This document shows positions 1 to 12,693 of a DNA stretch of 64,000 bases, one piece after another. Source of the stretch: Buxus sempervirens (taxonomy: Eukaryota > Streptophyta > Magnoliopsida > Buxales > Buxaceae); assembly GCA_947561395.2 (NCBI GenBank), contig OX387190.1:18842858-18906857 (forward strand), written 5' to 3'. The first letter of the stretch is position 1. Every line of letters starts with the position of its first letter. Made by a program: the position numbers and the translations under genes. A model generated the notes under the pieces. It saw only the letters and a program-made list of their open reading frames with translations, ran no database searches and was not told where the DNA came from.

Positions 1-1682
1 GGTTGGGTTTTAATGAGTTTGGGCTCAACCCTAACTAAAATTGGTGAACCCAAACTCTCCTTGGCCCACCCTAACCCAAACTCTTTGAGCCCAAACCCAA
101 CCCTAAAATTATTTCTTGAGTTCGAGTTGGGTTCAGGCCAGCCCAAACTTTTTTTTTCTACTTGATACAATGATATATTCACATTTATAAGACTACAATA
201 TTTCGATATATATATAATAAAGTTTATTGGCATACATTGATTTGTTTGTATATTAGGTTAAAAAATGATCTCTATAAGTCCACCAAACTTTTGATGTGTG
301 TAAAGAGCCTTAGAACAAAATATTCACTAAGATATTTATGAGTTTCACATGTCTTCCAATCTGATGCAACCATCCATCATAACGCATGGAATTACAGCAA
401 TACAACAAATACAGTAGTAGAATTAATCCTAACAAGGCATCCTCTACTCTCAAAGAAACAATAGATAGAAAATGATGACTTGATTAGCAAGGCATCCCTA
501 TATTTCCCACTCAATCACTGTTTCACAAAAATTGCAATGTTGCATACAGGACCTACCCCATTTGAAAATCTAGAATTAGTTTTATTGCATTTTCACATTG
601 TTTAAGTATTCAAACCTTAATCTAAAAATAATACCTTTTACAAAATCAATCAACTTTTGTAATTTTAAATAGACTTAATATTCATGTTTCCTATCTCTTC
701 CAATTACTTTAGAATCTACGTTTTTTTTTTTTTTTTTTTTGCTGAGTTAGAATCTACGTTTCAAATATTAGAACCACGAAATTACGTAAGAAACACATAA
801 CTCATTTGCATATGACCAAACAAGAACAATAAATCAAGATTTTAGGGGATATATATTGATGTTAAAAATAACATAAAATAAAATACTACTAAAGTAACAA
901 GATTTTCTGTTTTGCTACCTTATCAGAAAGCAAATTTTAATGAAATTTTGCATCCAGCAGTAAAATACTGGGGATTGAAATATCTGAACTAACTTTGTAA
1001 TCAAAGAGGGGTAAATAGTTTTAGATTATATGGTACATAGCTGAGGAAGAGAAACAAACCCTCCCAAGCACACATTAATGGATCTCATCCAGATCGAGTA
1101 CTAGAAAAGAGAAGAATTAAACAGTGCCTGAAAGCAGTGAACAAATGGGGAAAGATGAGATGTCCGATTTAAAGAGAGATGCCCGATTTGACAAAAATAG
1201 CAATCGTAAATCCCTTGTGACTTGTGAGCGATGGAACTATACCTCACTGTATTGACGGCGATACCGACGGCAACTGTATTGCTAGCTCCTGCCGATCGAG
1301 CTCCTTTGTTGGGGGTTTCTCTAGCTAGGTTGTCTTTGAGATGTGAGGTATTGATAATAGAAGAAAGGGACGGTGAGTCACTGAGAGGGGTGAGCAATTC
1401 CAAATTCCGTGGTAAAGATATGGGAGGAGACAATCGTGTGGGGGTTTGCAGGAGACAATCGTGTGAAGGTTTGTAGGAGGGGGTTTTAGTGGTGTATATA
1501 TTTTGGGTTATTCGGGTTTTTTCGAGTTGTACCTTGTGAGCCCGAGCCCAGCCCGAATTCAACTTCGGGCTCAAGATTGAGCCCGGCCCAAACCCAAACC
1601 CAAACTTATTTCTTAAATCAAGCTGTTATTCAGGCTGGGTTGGGCGGGCTTCGGGCGGTCAGGGCCAAACTTACAGCTCTAG
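1..1682. mobile_element. Non-autonomous hAT-like element, right part
   Basis: The right end, read on the minus strand, begins CTAGAGCTGTAAGTTTGGCC and continues into GGGC/GGGTT-rich subterminal DNA, a composition typical of plant hAT elements. Bases 1-150 carry the same kind of GGGTTTGGGCTC motifs in the opposite sense, so both subterminal regions are probably present and the left tip lies just outside the window. The interior (about 150-1500) is AT-rich with no transposase homology. It includes a poly-T run at 721-740. The 8-bp TSD cannot be tested because the left tip is missing. Confidence 0.5.
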
Positions 1683-1796
1683 TTTGGAGGGTACCTTATG
1701 CTTATTTGGAGATACCTAAATCATATCTGGAGGGTACCTATGGCTTATTTGGGGAACCTAAGACTTATTTATTTGGGGGGTACCTAAGGCTTATTT
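1683..1796. repeat. 22-bp minisatellite, about 5 copies
   Basis: Imperfect tandem copies of a roughly 22-bp unit, consensus close to TTTGGAGGGTACCTATGCTT, lie directly beside the hAT end and before MULE1. No coding potential is seen. Confidence 0.75.
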
Positions 1797-1845
1797 TGTT
1801 GTAAAATGTCTTACCCTCAATAGAGGAAGATATTCATTAAAAAAA

Positions 1846-2265
1846 GGGAAATTTACAGCAACACCCCCTGAGGTTTGGCGAAAGGGCACGGACACCCCCT
1901 GTGGTTTAAAAATGATCACTTATAGGCCCTGAGCTTCTTGAAACCGTCGCTTTGCACCCCCACCGTGAGTTAGAGAGAAACGGAATTAACTTTACACTTT
2001 TCAAAGACAAAATTGCCCCTTCTCTTAAAAGACATGCCATTCGCGCTCCTCCTTCTTCGCAAACAAAAACCACCTTCGTCTCTAACCCACCTAGAGCGAG
2101 CGACCATCGCCGAAGAGCTGCTAGTTTCAGACGATTCGAAGGAGCTGCCGACGGAGGTTTTCCGGTAAGAACACCCCCATTTGATTCTTCTTCTTCCTAT
2201 TCAGTGATTTTTTTTTCTTCTTTCGTTCATTTTGTTTTCGTTTTTTAGGGTTTCATTTCGTTTAC
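1846..2265 (+). repeat. MULE1 left terminal inverted repeat
   Basis: About 420 bp that match the reverse complement of 8469-8888 with only scattered differences. The inner end carries TTTTTTAGGGTTTCATTTCG motifs, which recur at 2280-2345. Long TIRs of this kind usually contain the element's promoters. Confidence 0.93.
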
Positions 2266-2516
2266 GGATTCATTTTGGTTTAGGGTTTCATTTCGTTTTC
2301 GTTTTCATTTTTTAGGGTTTCATTTTGTTGAGGGTTTCATTTCGTTTATCCTCAAACAGAGACCTCTCATCTTCATCTACCGTGCTTTCTCTTCGTTTAT
2401 CCTCAAACAGAGACCTCTTCTCTCAAGTAATTCCATTAATCTTTCTAATGTTTAAATGAGATTATCTTTCACTTCATTTTGTTGGGAAAATTTTTCGTTG
2501 GAAGTTGCGAAATGAA

Positions 2517-2690
2517 TACTGAGTTAGATAAGATCATATGTATACTTTCTTACTGAGTTAGATAAGATCATGGTTAATGGGAAATGAGGCTGGATTTATG
2601 AGATCATGATTTCGTACTGAGTTAGATAAGATCATGCTTTTGTACTGAGTTAGATAAGATGCTTTCGTACTGAGTTAGATAAGATCATGG
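2517..2690 (+). repeat. Interspersed short repeat GAGTTAGATAAGAT in MULE1
   Basis: Five copies of TACTGAGTTAGATAAGAT, most followed by CATG, occur between the left TIR and the transposase gene. Spacing is irregular, about 26 to 64 bp. The position upstream of the transposase frame would suit binding sites or a 5' leader, but nothing further supports a role. Confidence 0.7.
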
Positions 2691-2974
2691 TTCATGGTGA
2701 ATTGCTCGAAAGGGGTTGATTTCACTCTTCAAAAATTATACTCAAACTCTGTATATAGTTGAGCTGTGTTTATTCTCATTTGCTTTTTAAGCTGTGATTG
2801 AATGCCTACACTTTAAGTCTACAAAATGCCTACACTTTATGTCTTTGGTTATTTATATGCATCATGTATTAAAGCTAGGACTTGAAGCACTTGGATTCAG
2901 TCCCAAAATATTTAGGTTTCACCCATGTATGCAATTAAACCACACTTCATGGTGAAGATGGTCTTGATTTTTCT

Positions 2975-5472
2975 ATGATCTTCCCTCCCTTTAGGTGCTG
3001 TTGTGATAACATGTATACTATAGTGGTTCATCATTCAAGAGGAGTTGAATACATTGATGCTGTGGATGAGGATAGATACAGTTACATAGATTTAGCAACG
3101 GATGTGGCAGATGCAATTGGTGTTAAACTTGGGAATACATTGACCATTAAATTCCAAGTTCCTCGATCACAGGATTTTTGTATTATTGATGGTGAAGCAC
3201 CCCTTATGCAGATGTTCGCATTGCATAGAGGGTTGCCTGAAATCTATATAGTAGGAGAAGAAATTGTGCAACCGTGTTGCACAAGTGGCAAGTAAGAATG
3301 CAACCTCATCGGGTGCTGGCAATAAAGATGAGCACGGTCAAGCTGCAGAAGCAGCAGAATTAACAGAAGATGAAGATTGGATAGATGAAGAAGTTGTAAT
3401 TAGTGATAGTGAAGAAGAAGAAGTAAGCAATGAAGAAGAGAGAAATGAATCACCCGAGGCGGATATAGGTGAGGGCAATGAAGGAGGGGATGAGGATGCG
3501 CTATCAAATTGTGAGTCTGATCCTGATTACCGAAGCCTAAGTGATTCTGATGAAGATAGTGGAAGTGGGGGGGATTAATTTGACATGGAGCATGGCATGG
3601 AGGACCCCAAGTTCCAAAGGGGTACCCAATTTGCTAATATTCATGATTTTAGGAAAGCACTGGCTGAATTTGCAATCAAAGAAGGTTTTAACCTGAAGAG
3701 GATTAAGAATGAAAAGAAGAGGATTACAGTTGCATGTGCCGTTCAATATTGCAAGTGGAGATTACACGCATCCATGAAAGCAGATGGGATCACATATATG
3801 ATCAAGACATTTCAACCAGAACACATTTGTACACGTGTCCACAAGAATTTTGAAGCCAATTCTAGATGGATATCAAACAAGATTCTCCCACAAGTTCGTG
3901 CAAATCCGAAGGTGCGGATTTCAACCATTAGGGAGATGGTTCAAAGTCAGTTTGGTGTCGAACCTAGTGAAATGCAGTTGAGGAGGGCAAGGAGGAAAGC
4001 CATTGAGGTCGTAGAAGGAAGTTATAGATTGTCGTATGGCATTTTATGGAGATATGCTGAAATAATTAGAGCTACCAACCCTGGGAGTTTGGTGAAAATT
4101 GAGGCAGAGAGGGTTGCTACATCTTCAGCTCCTATGTTCAAGAGGATATTCATTAGCTTTGCATCGATGAGGTTGGGGTTGCTTCATGGATGTCAACCCT
4201 TCATTGGATTAGACGGCTGTCATTTGAAGGGTCCATATGGAGGTGTGTTGTTAACTGCTGTTGCCTTAGATGCCAATGGAGGATTGTTTCCTATAGGATA
4301 TGCAGTGGTAGAAGCAGAGACATATTATAGTTGGAGTTTTTTTCTACAGAACCTCCATGTGGTCCTTGGTGTAGTGGATCGACCATGGACAATTATGACT
4401 GATAGGCAAAAGGTATGTACTAATTTAATCAACATTATTTGTTACAGTTGCATGTCGAAATTTTTACATGTACTTACCACTGAACTTGCTTTTTGACTGT
4501 AAGGTATACTCAAGGCAATTGGGGAGGTGTTACCCCATGTTAATCAATGTTACTGTACATGACATATGTACAGTAACTTTAAGACACTTCACAATGGGGT
4601 TTTTGTTGAAGAATTTGTTCTGGGCAGCAATTAGAGCATACAATGTGTACGATTTCAATGATGCAATGGACCGGCTGAAGAATGCATCAATTGATGCATA
4701 TAATTGGTTGAAGGAAACTCCAATGGAGACTTGGTCAAGACACGCATTCGAGAAGCGTGTTAGAAATGATCATGTAACAAACAATTTGACGGAGTCTTTC
4801 AATCAGTGGGTTGGGGATCTAAGAGAGAAGCCAATTTTGGCATTGTTGAAGGGTATAAGGATGAGGTGGATGGTGAAGATCCAGAAAATGCATCACAATG
4901 CATCTTCTTGGACTAAATTGGTTACTCCAAGAATTTTTGCAACCTTGGATGCAAGGAGAAAGGCCGCTAGGAGTTGTACTGTATTATTTGCTGGTAGGGA
5001 CGAATATGAGGTAGTTGATGAAACTGGCAGATATACTGTGAAGTTGAATACCAGATCATGTACATGCCTAGTGTGGGATGTGTCGGGGATACCGTATAAA
5101 CATGCAATTCAATCCATGTTACATTGCAGGAATAATCCAGAAAAACTTTGCGACCCTTACTTCACAGTTGATGCATACTTGAGAGCATATGAGCAGATTA
5201 TCCATCATATTCCAGACGAAAGGATGTGACCTACCGTTGATACAGACCCATTAATGCCCCCAACACTTCGTCGTCTAACCGGAAGACCTAGGAAAAATAG
5301 AAGGAAGGAGATAGATGAACCAAGGGATGGAAGCTAGATACGTAGATCAAGTACCCTACGTTGTTGCATATGTGGTGAATTCGGCCATAATCGAAGGACT
5401 TGCCAGCGTGGCCCGACAAAGGCTAAAGGCAAAGATTCTACTTCTAGGAATACACAGGGGGGAGAAAATTAA
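2975..5472 (+). pseudogene. MURA-like MULE transposase, broken
   Basis: Domains in order: an N-terminal MULE-associated segment (2975-3290), an acidic linker (about 3300-3575), a MuDR DNA-binding region (about 3600-4010), the MULE catalytic domain (FIGLDGCHLKGPYGG at about 4200, then IMTDRQK at about 4395), a SWIM region (5059-5102) and a CCHC zinc knuckle (5362-5403, CX2CX4HX4C). It is inactive: there is a frame change near 3264-3295, TAA at 3576, a GT-AG type gap after 4412, TGA at 4560, a frame change near 4600, TGA at 5227 and TAG at 5335. The third SWIM cysteine reads Tyr (TAT, 5095-5097). The frame ends at TAA 5470-5472. In the family this enzyme binds TIRs and catalyses DDE cut-and-paste transposition in the nucleus. 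Confidence 0.9.
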
Positions 5473-7036
5473 TTAGCTTGTAAGAACACGCATTGGATAT
5501 CTTCATTATTTATTCGCACTGTCAACTTTGCTACTCTCATCCTAAGAATACTTGCTTGTTCATTGCCTAACATTATTTTCTATCATTGAGTTGCATGTCT
5601 CTTAAACTTTGGACAAATCAAAATATGCATCTCATGTTATTGATTATACTGTTGTTTACTAGGTCGATGCTGCTAGGAAGCTTGCTGTACTTTTGCTTTT
5701 GGTGAGTTTTGGCGTTTTTTTTGCCTGCATACCTCCACCTCTTTTGTACATATTATCCTTCTTAATCTAATATACTTTCTTTACTCATTAAAAATAATGT
5801 CTTCATTGAATTGAAGCACATATGAAAATTGGAAAAGTTTTCTTGGTTTTTATGAGACTCTATTGTAGTTAATTGTGTTAATAGGTTATTCAACTTGGAG
5901 ATTTTGCTCTAGTTTGCTGAGATATAATCTTAATTGAGTCAGCCAATAGTTGGTTTTGTTGAAAATCAAACAATTCGAAGATTGCTGGACTTATTTATCT
6001 GATTGACTCATCCTGGTTTTACCTTTATATTGTTGTTTACTGTTGTTTAACTTATTTTGCAGATATTGATTATTTAACTATTGTTTGAATTGTTTGGTGT
6101 TTTGTAGGTGCGTGTTGTGAGAAAAGAGCAGTTGTGAGAACAGAGCATCATGTTCTTGGAGTTTTTTGGTTAATCATGTTGGATTTTAGCTAAGAACCCC
6201 CTAGTTCGTTTCGTTTTAGGAGTTTTTTGGTTAATCATGTTGTTGAGCTGTGGCTTACCTTTGTGTAATATTTAAACGAATGAATGATGCATGCTGTAGA
6301 ATTAATTTAGATGGAATGATGCTAGGACTTGGGTTCTCCGCCAACACATTTAAACAGCATTTACCTTAGACATTTATGGGGTTGGTTTTAACTACTCGCA
6401 AATGATCAATATCTGCATTTATGGACGATGCGAACTCTTTTCTGCGACTGAAATCTACACTTAGGTGCAGATGCTTAGATGACTGTTATTATATGCCAAC
6501 GCTTGCGGCAACAAATATTAATGTGGGATGTTTAATTTCCGTAACAAAACTCAATTAACGTTGCTCACTAAGAACCAAATCAAATAGTAGGATCACCAGT
6601 CACCTATGATCTTAAGAAAAGGATAGTTAACAGCAACTCTTCCTTGAACGCTTTAAACCAAATTCAGCACACGCAGGAGTCATTGTTATCTTAGGAACAT
6701 TACCTAATCACAATTCTTTCCCTTGAAGAATATAACTTAGTTAATTTGTCTCTTACGTGAGGGTACGATCTCATATGTGCTCAACATCACAGACCACAGC
6801 CCAACACAAAGGTAAGCCACTGATATAGAAAATTAGATTCTAATATAGAGGTTAAACAAGTGCATCCAAAATTTACAGCAACACTCGTACACACAATAAT
6901 TATGGAATCTTAAGATATATACAATGAAAAATGAAAACAATAGAACCATTTTAAACGAATTAAACGAGTTAATTGACACAAAACATTCAACGATAGTCAC
7001 TACAACCATGTCCTAGTTACAAATTGACTATATCAT
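5473..7036. other. MULE1 interior, non-coding
   Basis: AT-rich DNA between the two convergent genes of MULE1. A 20-base direct repeat, GAGTTTTTTGGTTAATCATG, occurs near 6157 and 6221, and a short inverted repeat pairs GTGGCTTACCTTTGTGT near 6249 with its complement near 6800. No coding region was recognised. Confidence 0.6.
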
Positions 7037-7815
7037 CTAGAACATATGTAAAATCACTTGTAGTACAATTGCTACTAAAAGGAGTAACTTCAACCCTTTC
7101 ATTTCCTCTCGTAGACCCATTAATTCTTCTTCTAGGGATTTCAGATCCTCCATTTGGTCATTAATCTGGGTCATTCGTGAACTAAGACTGTCAATTGATG
7201 CTCTAGTTGAATCTTCAAACATGCCCATACTGTAATTTGTCTTCGTAGAACTGCATTTCTCATCCATAACCGGAAAACTACGCATACGTACAGGAGTATA
7301 CCATTCGAAGAATTCGCATGATGGTTTAAATGTAGAAACCTACAATAGTAAAGTAATTTTTCATAAGACAAGGGAAAAAAAATAAAATTAATAAAAAATA
7401 GCTATACTTACCATGACCTTCCTAGCACATGTATAGAATAGTCTATTGGGATTGGCAGACGTCTCAGATACTCTTATAATAGCTTTCCTTTTACACTTAC
7501 AAACACGACTTTCGTATTTCAATTGACTAAAACCACACGGTGCTATAGGCTCACACCATTGGAAAAAATTACACCATGATTCCGAAGTTGTACCCTACAA
7601 GTCCATAGCTATATTAGTAGTACGAATAAGACATTTACTAAACACATAAATAAAGTCAAGATGATACTTACGGATACATTTCTTTCACATGTATAAAACA
7701 ATTTATTTGGGTGTTCAGTTGTCTCTGATACTCTTATGATTGTTTTCTTTTTGCAGAAGCAGTTTTTGCTTTCGTACTTCAAGTCAAACACACAATTTTC
7801 AATAGATGATGCCAA
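7037..7815 (-). CDS. Tandem GRF zinc-finger protein with C-terminal membrane anchor
   Basis: The gene model is my own: three exons on the minus strand, 7815-7672, 7594-7412 and 7339-7037. Introns have GTAAGT donors and TAG acceptors and are phase 0, giving 209 residues with no stop. Two GRF-type zinc fingers are visible. Each begins CxC, continues through N(K/R)LFYTC and finishes CxFFxW (CNFFQW, CEFFEW). In both, the intron falls at the same place between the third and fourth metal ligands, so the second arose by tandem duplication of an exon-intron unit. The usual GR is replaced by NK or NR. The C-terminus has a heptad-like coiled coil (about residues 150-190) and a hydrophobic tail (LLLLVAIVLQVILHMF), so a tail-anchored membrane protein is likely. 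GRF fingers bind nucleic acids in other proteins; the role here is unknown. It lies in MULE1, convergent to the dead transposase, and may be captured or element-borne. Confidence 0.75.
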
Positions 7816-8468
7816 GCCAATTTGAATAGACTAAATCTTACAAAACAAATTGCAAAACAATTCCTACAAACTCATCAATTAAATTGTGATAAAATATCAA
7901 AATATGATTATAACAAACTATGATAAATTCTGTGAGTTGGGCACAAACTGTATCTTGGTGAGGTGTAAACAATGGAATAAATAAGTTATTGGCATTGTGA
8001 CTGTATCTCCACAGTTTCTTTTCTTTGAAGTTGATTGGTGTGTTGATGTACAGGGTTTCCACCTATAGATCTACCTGGATAAACATTTTATGCTACTAAA
8101 GTTGTTGCCAAAAATCACCAAAATACACAAACATCGTTAAGATTAATCTACTTTTTGACCTTCAATTCAAAAATTAACCTTTAACATTTTTCATTTTTTT
8201 GACTTGGGAAAGTGATAAAAAGGGAATAACCCAAACAGTAAAACTAATCTTCGTTTGATTTTGAACCCCACTAGTCACTTAGTCACCTTTTATGCACTCA
8301 TATTCACCTTTTATGCACTCGTAATCACATTATCCAACCATCACTTTGTATGTTCGATAACCGACAAAGAATCATCATATTCAAAGGATAAAACAAAAAA
8401 ATTGTAAAGTTGTGACGAACAACTTGTAAAGTACCATTTCGTCTTTTCGATTTCCAGACACAAACACT
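7816..8468. other. Upstream region of the GRF gene, non-coding
   Basis: AT-rich sequence between the GRF start codon and the right TIR. It presumably holds the gene's promoter or 5' leader, since transcription would start in or near the TIR. No clear TATA element could be chosen. Confidence 0.4.
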
Positions 8469-8888
8469 GTAAACGAAATGAAACCCTAAAAAACGAAAAC
8501 GAAATGAACGGAAAAAGAAAAAAAAATCAATGAATAGGAAGAAGAAGAATCAAATGGGGGTGTTCTTACAGGAAAACCTCCGTCGGCAGCTCCTTCGAAT
8601 TGTCTGAAACAAGCAGCTCTTCAACGATGGTCGCTTGCTCTAGGCGGGTTAGAGACGAAGGTGGTTTTTGTTTGCGAAGAAGGAGGAGCGCAAATGGCAT
8701 GTCTTTTAAGAGAAGGGGCAATTACGTCTTTGAAAAGTGTAAAGTTAACTCCATTTCTCTCTAACTCACGGTGGGGGTGCAAAGCGACGGTTTCGAGAAG
8801 CTCAGGGCCTATAAGTGATCATTTTTAAACCACAGGGGGTGTCCGTACCCTTTCGCCAAACCTCAGGGGGAATTGCTGTAAATTTCCC
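8469..8888 (-). repeat. MULE1 right terminal inverted repeat
   Basis: Inverted partner of 1846-2265. The pairing covers the whole stretch, including a GC-richer block around 8575-8700 that mirrors 2040-2160. Confidence 0.93.
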
Positions 8889-8897
8889 TTAAAAAAA

Positions 8898-9518
8898 TAA
8901 AAAACAGCTTACCATGTTTGTGTCATTTTCATGAGAGTGGTGGTGGCCCCTTCCTTACCAGCTTACCAAGGTTTCTATCATTTGGGGATGCCTAGTAAAA
9001 GTTGTTCTGAAGGTGATGGTCCCTTCCTTTCAACAAGTAGGGGTTTTGTAAGGATGACTTACAAAATAGAAATGGAGTTGATGTCAATTTCGTAGAGATT
9101 ATGATGGAAGATGAGGAGTATGACTTGTAAAGAAGAGAAGAGGAGGTTGACGAGGATACGTTTTAATCGCTTGTGTATGAGTTGTAATTAAAATTACTAT
9201 TATAGCCCTGGATTAATTTGGGTCATTGGATTGCGCTGCACGGGGGAACACAGAGGATTCACTACACAGAGGACCCCAAGCGATTAATTTTAGGTACCTT
9301 AAATGGATTTTCAATATATTTAGAATATTCTAAGAATGTATCGTATCATCAACGAAAGGAAAAAAAATTCAATAACAAAGTGTCTGAAACTTACAACTGA
9401 TTGCATTTAAGAAGACTAAGTGTCTGAAACCTTCCCATTCTCTTAAAAGAAGCTCCTTGCCCCAATTTTTTTGGTTAAAAGGAACATTTTACCTATTGCT
9501 AGATGTCTATACTTAGTT
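8898..9518. other. Inter-element spacer
   Basis: Unique-looking DNA between MULE1 and the CACTA element. No convincing gene is present; the short open frame at 9218-9400 has no recognisable features. Confidence 0.5.
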
Positions 9519-10000
9519 CACTACAAAAATGCCAACTTTTACCGACGGTAGGTTTCTGCCAGTAAAAGTCGCATTACCACCGTTAAATGTTTAAGCGGCG
9601 ATAAAGCGTCCCGCCGCTAAACCAATTGACGATGGTCTCAATGGCGGTACAAAATTTATCGCCGATAATTCGAATAAATAGCCAACGAGGCTTTGGCTGC
9701 AGTAGTTACCGCCACCAACAGTCGTTTTACCGGCACTAACTACCGCCGCTTAATAAGAAAATATTAACGGTAGAAATAATTCCCGCCGCTAATACGTAGT
9801 ATCATCAGCAGTAATTACCGCCGCTAAAAACCTCACGTGCTTCCATTTATTTATTAGAGACGGTAAGTCCCGCCGCTAATACTTGCTATATATTTTGCAG
9901 CGGTAGGTACCACCGAGAAACCACATTATGTTTCACGGTTTAAGCGGCGGTAAACTTTTGGGGTCTTTAGCGGTGGCTGCTACCGTCGCTAAAGACCTAT
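9519..10000. repeat. CACTA left subterminal repeat region
   Basis: Roughly fifteen copies of GCGGCGGTA/TACCGCCGC variants in direct and inverted orientation. In En/Spm these short motifs are bound by the TNPA-type protein. Confidence 0.85.
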
Positions 10001-10476
10001 ACCTGTAAAAACAAACTATATAATTAATGCCATTATCCATAAAATCCTGTAAAATACCTCATTTCGTGACAAATTTTATAATAAATAGAACAAGATAATT
10101 ACAACAACAAAAAATTGAATTAGAAGAGATTCCAATAAAATTAAAGTACTGCAAACATTCATGTCATATAAATTAAACTAAATAAAAGTAAATTGGTGGT
10201 TTCCATTAACAAGTGACATTGTAACTCGTATCAATTTAATAGCCCTGCATGAAAATAGCAATGAATCATGCATCAGTAATATAATAATTTTGAATTCTAA
10301 AATTATAAGTAGACAAATCAATTTAGCCAAATATATATATATATTGGACCGAAGCTATCTTGTGTTACTCACCTCAAATAATAAGAGTTTCTAGCTAAAA
10401 TCCCGAGGAGAACTGTCATTTGCAGAAGTTTCTCCAGAATGTTATACATTGTAAGAAAGATCATTAAGTGTAGTAT

Positions 10477-12442
10477 TTAAATATAAAGTTGATATGATTT
10501 TGTGCTATATGTATTTTTAAGGCATTTATATAATACCTGTGTTTGAAAGTTACTCATCATTAAGTTTCTAAATTCTGCAAATTCTCTAACATGTTGTGCA
10601 ACAGTTGCTTCAATTGTTTCTCGTTGTTGCCTCTCCTCTTCTAGCCGCTCTTCCGTATGTTGCAATTGTTCTCGCAACCTATTAAACTCATCCATATCGA
10701 TATACCGAGATGGCATACTCGAGAATGCGCTACCCCACAACCTAGTGGGAGTGTGGCCTAGCCTACAACACCTCACCCTACCATGTGTGTCATGCTCCAT
10801 GACTTGAGTATATACATCATCTCAAGCCATAGAATTTGGCTTGCCTTATTCCATAATAGTTCACATTTGACCTGGAAAAAATATTTATACAATCATTTAA
10901 CTATCAAAATAGATGCTAATAAAGTTAATCGTATTGTACCATTACACTTACAATAAGAAGAAATAACTTACTATCTTGTCAGCCGCTTTATCATTGATTG
11001 GCGTGCCATCTTTTCGAGTATGTGTTCTTATAAAAGTCTCAGCACGGCGCGCTAATCCCTAATGAAAAAAGTATAGTGTTAATTCATCATAAATCATTTA
11101 AACATCCATAGGCAAACATTAATACAATTGACCCGATTAAAAAGATGAAGAAATATAAAAACAAAGAACACAAATAAAGAAAAAATAATACAAATTTCGA
11201 TAGCATCTCCCCTAAAAATAGAGCATTGTCCCGACCAAATTGGTCTAAAATAAAGTCATTGAACCTAAAAACAAAAAAAGAGCGCAAACATTGCATTCAT
11301 ATACAATCCTCATTCACATACACATTTAATCTTATCATACATATTATTTTAACTGCAATGCTATTATTTTCCTTGGATTAACTTTTTATTCCTGACATGT
11401 ACCAACTCGTTGTCATTCCCTTTTTCAATATTCATGCTACTATAATTAGAATCTCTTTATCTAGCAATTGTTTGGAAATAGATAAGATAAGCGAGTGATC
11501 GCTGAGACAGCTTCATGAAACATTACTTTCTATATGAAAAAGTAATATTCTAAATAAAACATTACTTTTTCATTGCAAGAAAATAGAAAAACTACTATAC
11601 AACTTAGAAAAAGTAAGCAATGAAGTGCAAGTAGGATATGAAGACCAATCATCATGTTGAAAGGGTGACCAGATTTATAATTGTATATCAAGACATTCAT
11701 AAGTGGCCATTTGTTATACATGTTCGTTTCTGACCCTTGCAAAGCTCTTTGTCTCAGCCATATGACTAAATATCTGGTTGGTACGAGTACTTTTATTCCT
11801 TGCTGATGCGTTCTGCAACATATAATCATACAAAATCAATAAACAAGGATGCAGTAGCTTTAGAAAACATATTAACTAATTAACAAATTACCTGTGCGCT
11901 TTGCGAGTTCGAGTACTCTACTATAATTGCCCACTGCTCCTCCACCACATCTGGTGGGCAATAACTTATACATTCAGCATTTGTTTCATATGGATCGTAA
12001 TAGTTCAGCTTCAAATCGGACTTATAATCCCTCCATTTTTATTAATTGATTGCATGATAACATCCCGTAACCTATCTTCAACCTCAAGCTTTTCCTACGG
12101 TGCATAACAAATTGAATTTTAAAAGTTAACACCAATTCATTAAATATGTGAACATTTTGAGCAATTAACTACATTAAAATTTAGATTATTTACCTTTATA
12201 AGTAACCACGCTCGGTCCTTCTCCATATCTGTAACTTCTCGCCAGCCAAAGCGTTTCAAGGGTATAACACGTTCATCGCGTGCCAGTATCCCACAAAAAC
12301 TAGCTAATTTGGAGGCATTTTGTCTAATTGGCTACCTCAATTCATCTACATCGATGCTGTAATTTTCTCCAGGTCGAAGTTTTTGTAAATCAAGGCATCT
12401 AGTAAGGCCTCTACCCCTCCTAGCTGCCCCATCCTCTGTCAT
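10477..12442 (-). pseudogene. CACTA second gene, Transposase_24 (TNPA/Ptta)-like, broken
   Basis: Read on the minus strand from ATG at 12442: a basic start, then NASKLASFCGILARDE and IPLKRFGWREV (about 12330-12220). An exon follows with YYDPYETNAECISYCPPDVV (about 12030-11930), then FSHMAETKSFARVRNEH (about 11760), then GLARRAETFIRTHTRKDGTP (about 11058-11000). The last exon has TPTRLWGSAF and a coiled coil (10800-10540). This order is characteristic of the plant En/Spm-associated Transposase_24 family. An in-frame TAG interrupts the first exon just before NASKLAS, and frame changes occur later. Exon edges have GT/AG consensus (for example GGTAAAT near 12195). The product would bind subterminal repeats; this copy is a relic. 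Confidence 0.75.
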
Positions 12443-12693
12443 CTAATAAAATACACTATATGCTGTTGAAAATGAAATCATACAAGTCAATAACAAACTG
12501 AACAGATAGAGGCATTGATTGTTAGTTAGTTTAATTGGAGAAAGTGCAAAGTTCATCAAGTCAATAACAAGTTTAATTGGATAGAGGCATTGATTGTCAA
12601 TAACAAGCTGAACAAAAAATGAAGTGCAAAGTTCAGCATTTTTGTAAATTTATCAAATACAATTCATTTCTGGTCATCATCAGAATCCGATCC

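Larger units (their letters stand above)
1846..8888 (+). mobile_element. MULE1: complete Mutator-like transposon
   Basis: The element starts GGGAAATTTACAGCAA and ends with the reverse complement TTGCTGTAAATTTCCC (right copy has AATT for ACAC just inside). It is flanked by the identical 9-bp duplication TTAAAAAAA at 1837-1845 and 8889-8897; 9 bp is the Mutator-superfamily TSD length. TIRs are about 420 bp each. Inside are a MURA-like transposase pseudogene on + and a GRF-zinc-finger gene on -. With an inactive transposase this copy should not move by itself, but its ends look competent for mobilisation in trans. Confidence 0.95.

Noticed and set aside
1101-1574. 157-residue minus-strand open frame
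   Set aside because: Lies in non-autonomous hAT subterminal DNA, is Ser/Pro-rich without domains, and overlaps another frame of similar size.
2240-2345. TTTAGGG motifs resembling telomere repeat
   Set aside because: Copies are separated by TTTCATTTCG-type spacers and recur in the inverted TIR; not a tandem telomeric array.
3537-3746. Minus-strand open frame opposite the MULE transposase
   Set aside because: It is the antisense shadow of the MuDR DNA-binding region.
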